NCBI RefSeq assembly: GCF_030523985.1
Contig: NZ_JAUNHK010000113.1
Location: 1 to 7,374 of the forward strand
Length of the DNA stretch: 7,374 nt
From: Deinococcus sp.
GTDB taxonomy: Bacteria; Deinococcota; Deinococci; Deinococcales; Deinococcaceae
Direction of reading: 5' to 3'
The position numbers were made by a program, and so were the translations under genes. This document shows positions 6,604-7,374 of the stretch, piece after piece; the first letter of the stretch is position 1, and every line of letters begins with the position of its first letter. The notes beneath the pieces are model-generated. The model had not been told where the DNA came from, made no database searches, and saw only the letters and a program-made list of their open reading frames with translations.

Positions 6604-6644
6604 TTCTGTCAGAACCCAAGGGCTGACATCGAATTGAGCTTGGG
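6604..6644. other. Two adjacent dyads upstream of the subtilase gene
   Basis: TTCTGTCAGAA (6604-6614) is a perfect 5-1-5 palindrome. Immediately beside it CCCAAG (6615-6620) is inverted as CTTGGG (6639-6644), extendable by CT/AG with a two-base bulge. They could be an operator for a dimeric regulator or a structured leader. The symmetry is visible; the function is a guess. Confidence 0.35.
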
Positions 6645-6732
6645 CGGAATCCTAATGCCCTTCTCAGAAGTTGGCGTTCAAGTCGTATAGACGCCTTTAC
6701 CCCAAGTTCAAAATAATCTGTTTCTATCGTTT

Positions 6733-6790
6733 TAGACGGGCTAGACGAATTTTTGAAACTTGAGAAACTTCACGGTTCTATCGGTTCTAA
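6733..6790. repeat. Three consecutive 9-bp direct-repeat pairs
   Basis: The stretch reads as three dimers with a 9-bp period: TAGACGGGC/TAGACGAAT (6733-6750, 6 of 9 identical), then after TTTT, GAAACTTGA/GAAACTTCA (6755-6772, 8 of 9), then CGGTTCTAT/CGGTTCTAA (6773-6790, 8 of 9). The last two dimers abut directly. TTCTATCG also occurs twice (6722-6729, 6776-6783). The whole lies in the A+T-rich gap between the GNAT and subtilase genes. No function is known. Confidence 0.7.
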
Positions 6791-6813
6791 CGTCACACTT
6801 CTCTGTCAACGTG

Positions 6814-7374
6814 TCATTCGTTGAGCCTTTCGTAATCCACCCAGAAGCCGCTGGGGCGGTAGCCTGCCGACTGGTAGAGCGCGGTGGCAGGCACGTTCTT
6901 TTCATAGGTGCCGATGGTGACTTTCCGTGCGCCCAGCGCGGCCAGGCGGCGCGTCATTTCCCGGATGAGGCGGTGGCCCAGGCCCTGCCGCCTGAAACTC
7001 GCCCGCGTGCCGACAGGTTCCATCAGACCTGTGGCCGACGCGGGGTCGTACCAGCCCAGGGCATAGGCCGCCAGTTCGCCCGTGGGGGCCACCACCATCA
7101 CGTCCACATCGGCCCGGTACAGCGGCGCGGCTTGTAGACGTTGGTACGCCTCCAATGTGACTTTGGACGGGTGCCACACGTCCTGGTGAATCCGAACGCG
7201 GGCCTCGGTGCCGATTTCGCCGCTGTGCATGTCGGCAAAGTGGAACCCGGCGGGCAGGTTCACCGCCACCAGGTCGGCAGATTCGATGAGTCGCACCAGC
7301 CGCAGCATGCGGTTGTCGGTGGGCCTGAGTCCGGCCCGCGTCAGGGCCGCCACCTGCGCGGTGTCCCATTCGTG
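6814..7374 (-). CDS. GNAT-family N-acetyltransferase, C-terminal part (5' end outside window)
   Basis: GNAT enzymes transfer an acetyl group from acetyl-CoA to an amine; the substrate here is unknown. The 186 visible residues end in a clear GNAT domain. EPVGTRASFRRQGLG contains the acetyl-CoA pyrophosphate-binding motif (R-R-Q-G-L-G, residues 128-133 of the visible part), preceded by the strand AAYALGWYDP and followed by the NVPATALYQSAGY block (160-172), the usual C-terminal motif. The N-terminal 90 or so residues (HQDVWHPSKVT... AAPLYRADVDVMVVAP) look like the linker and flank of a tandem GNAT protein, similar in layout to mycothiol-synthase-like proteins. A GTG at 7353 could start translation, but the frame stays open to the right edge, so the gene is taken as truncated. 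No intrinsic terminator is evident after the stop. Confidence 0.88.
   Translation of the reverse strand, partial: HEWDTAQVAALTRAGLRPTDNRMLRLVRLIESADLVAVNLPAGFHFADMHSGEIGTEARVRIHQDVWHPSKVTLEAYQRLQAAPLYRADVDVMVVAPTGELAAYALGWYDPASATGLMEPVGTRASFRRQGLGHRLIREMTRRLAALGARKVTIGTYEKNVPATALYQSAGYRPSGFWVDYERLNE

Noticed and set aside
6539..6619. In-frame upstream start for the protease
   Set aside because: It would put 27 residues before the lipoprotein signal peptide; the ATG at 6538 has GGAGG and starts the signal peptide directly.
6804..6809. Perfect minus-strand TTGACA (-35-like)
   Set aside because: No TAnnnT or TATAAT-like hexamer lies 16-18 bp downstream; spacing to TAGAAC is 14 or 23.
6539..6813. 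Radiation/desiccation response motif of Deinococcus (17-bp palindrome bound by DdrO)
   Set aside because: Looked for from memory of the motif; no stretch resembles it in this gap.

Overview
The window is high-G+C bacterial DNA with tightly packed genes, and it most likely comes from a Deinococcus chromosome, D. radiodurans or a close relative. This rests on three things: the carotenoid-type gene pair, several -10 boxes of the TAnnnT type placed almost directly before start codons (leaderless mRNAs are common in this genus), and the overall protein character. The species is an inference, because no search could be run.

Left part, plus strand. The 3' half of lgt (prolipoprotein diacylglyceryl transferase) enters from the left edge and ends at a clean intrinsic terminator. 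A promoter with a short leader then drives glmU, the bifunctional enzyme that makes UDP-GlcNAc for the cell wall. A hairpin and a second promoter, apparently leaderless, precede a two-gene operon with an ATGA start/stop overlap. Its genes encode a UbiA-superfamily membrane prenyltransferase and a CrtI/CrtD-type FAD carotenoid desaturase. This pair is the most interesting part of the window. It resembles the lycopene elongase/hydratase plus CrtD pairing of haloarchaeal C50 carotenoid operons, although Deinococcus is known for the C40 carotenoid deinoxanthin.

Right part, minus strand. The desaturase gene overlaps, tail to tail by 20 bp, a small four-helix DUF486/DMT-family membrane protein gene. 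That gene also looks leaderless, and its promoter abuts the strong terminator of the upstream gene. The upstream gene encodes a secreted, lipid-anchored subtilisin-like serine protease with an I9-type propeptide and a PA-domain insert. A 275-bp A+T-rich gap follows, holding dyads and a run of three 9-bp direct-repeat pairs. Last comes the 3' part of a GNAT acetyltransferase gene that runs off the right edge.

Functional links: the window serves the cell envelope (lipoprotein maturation, UDP-GlcNAc supply, membrane carotenoid, exported lipoprotein protease). Only the prenyltransferase-desaturase pair looks like a real operon; the other genes carry their own signals. No tRNA, rRNA, CRISPR array or insertion sequence was seen.
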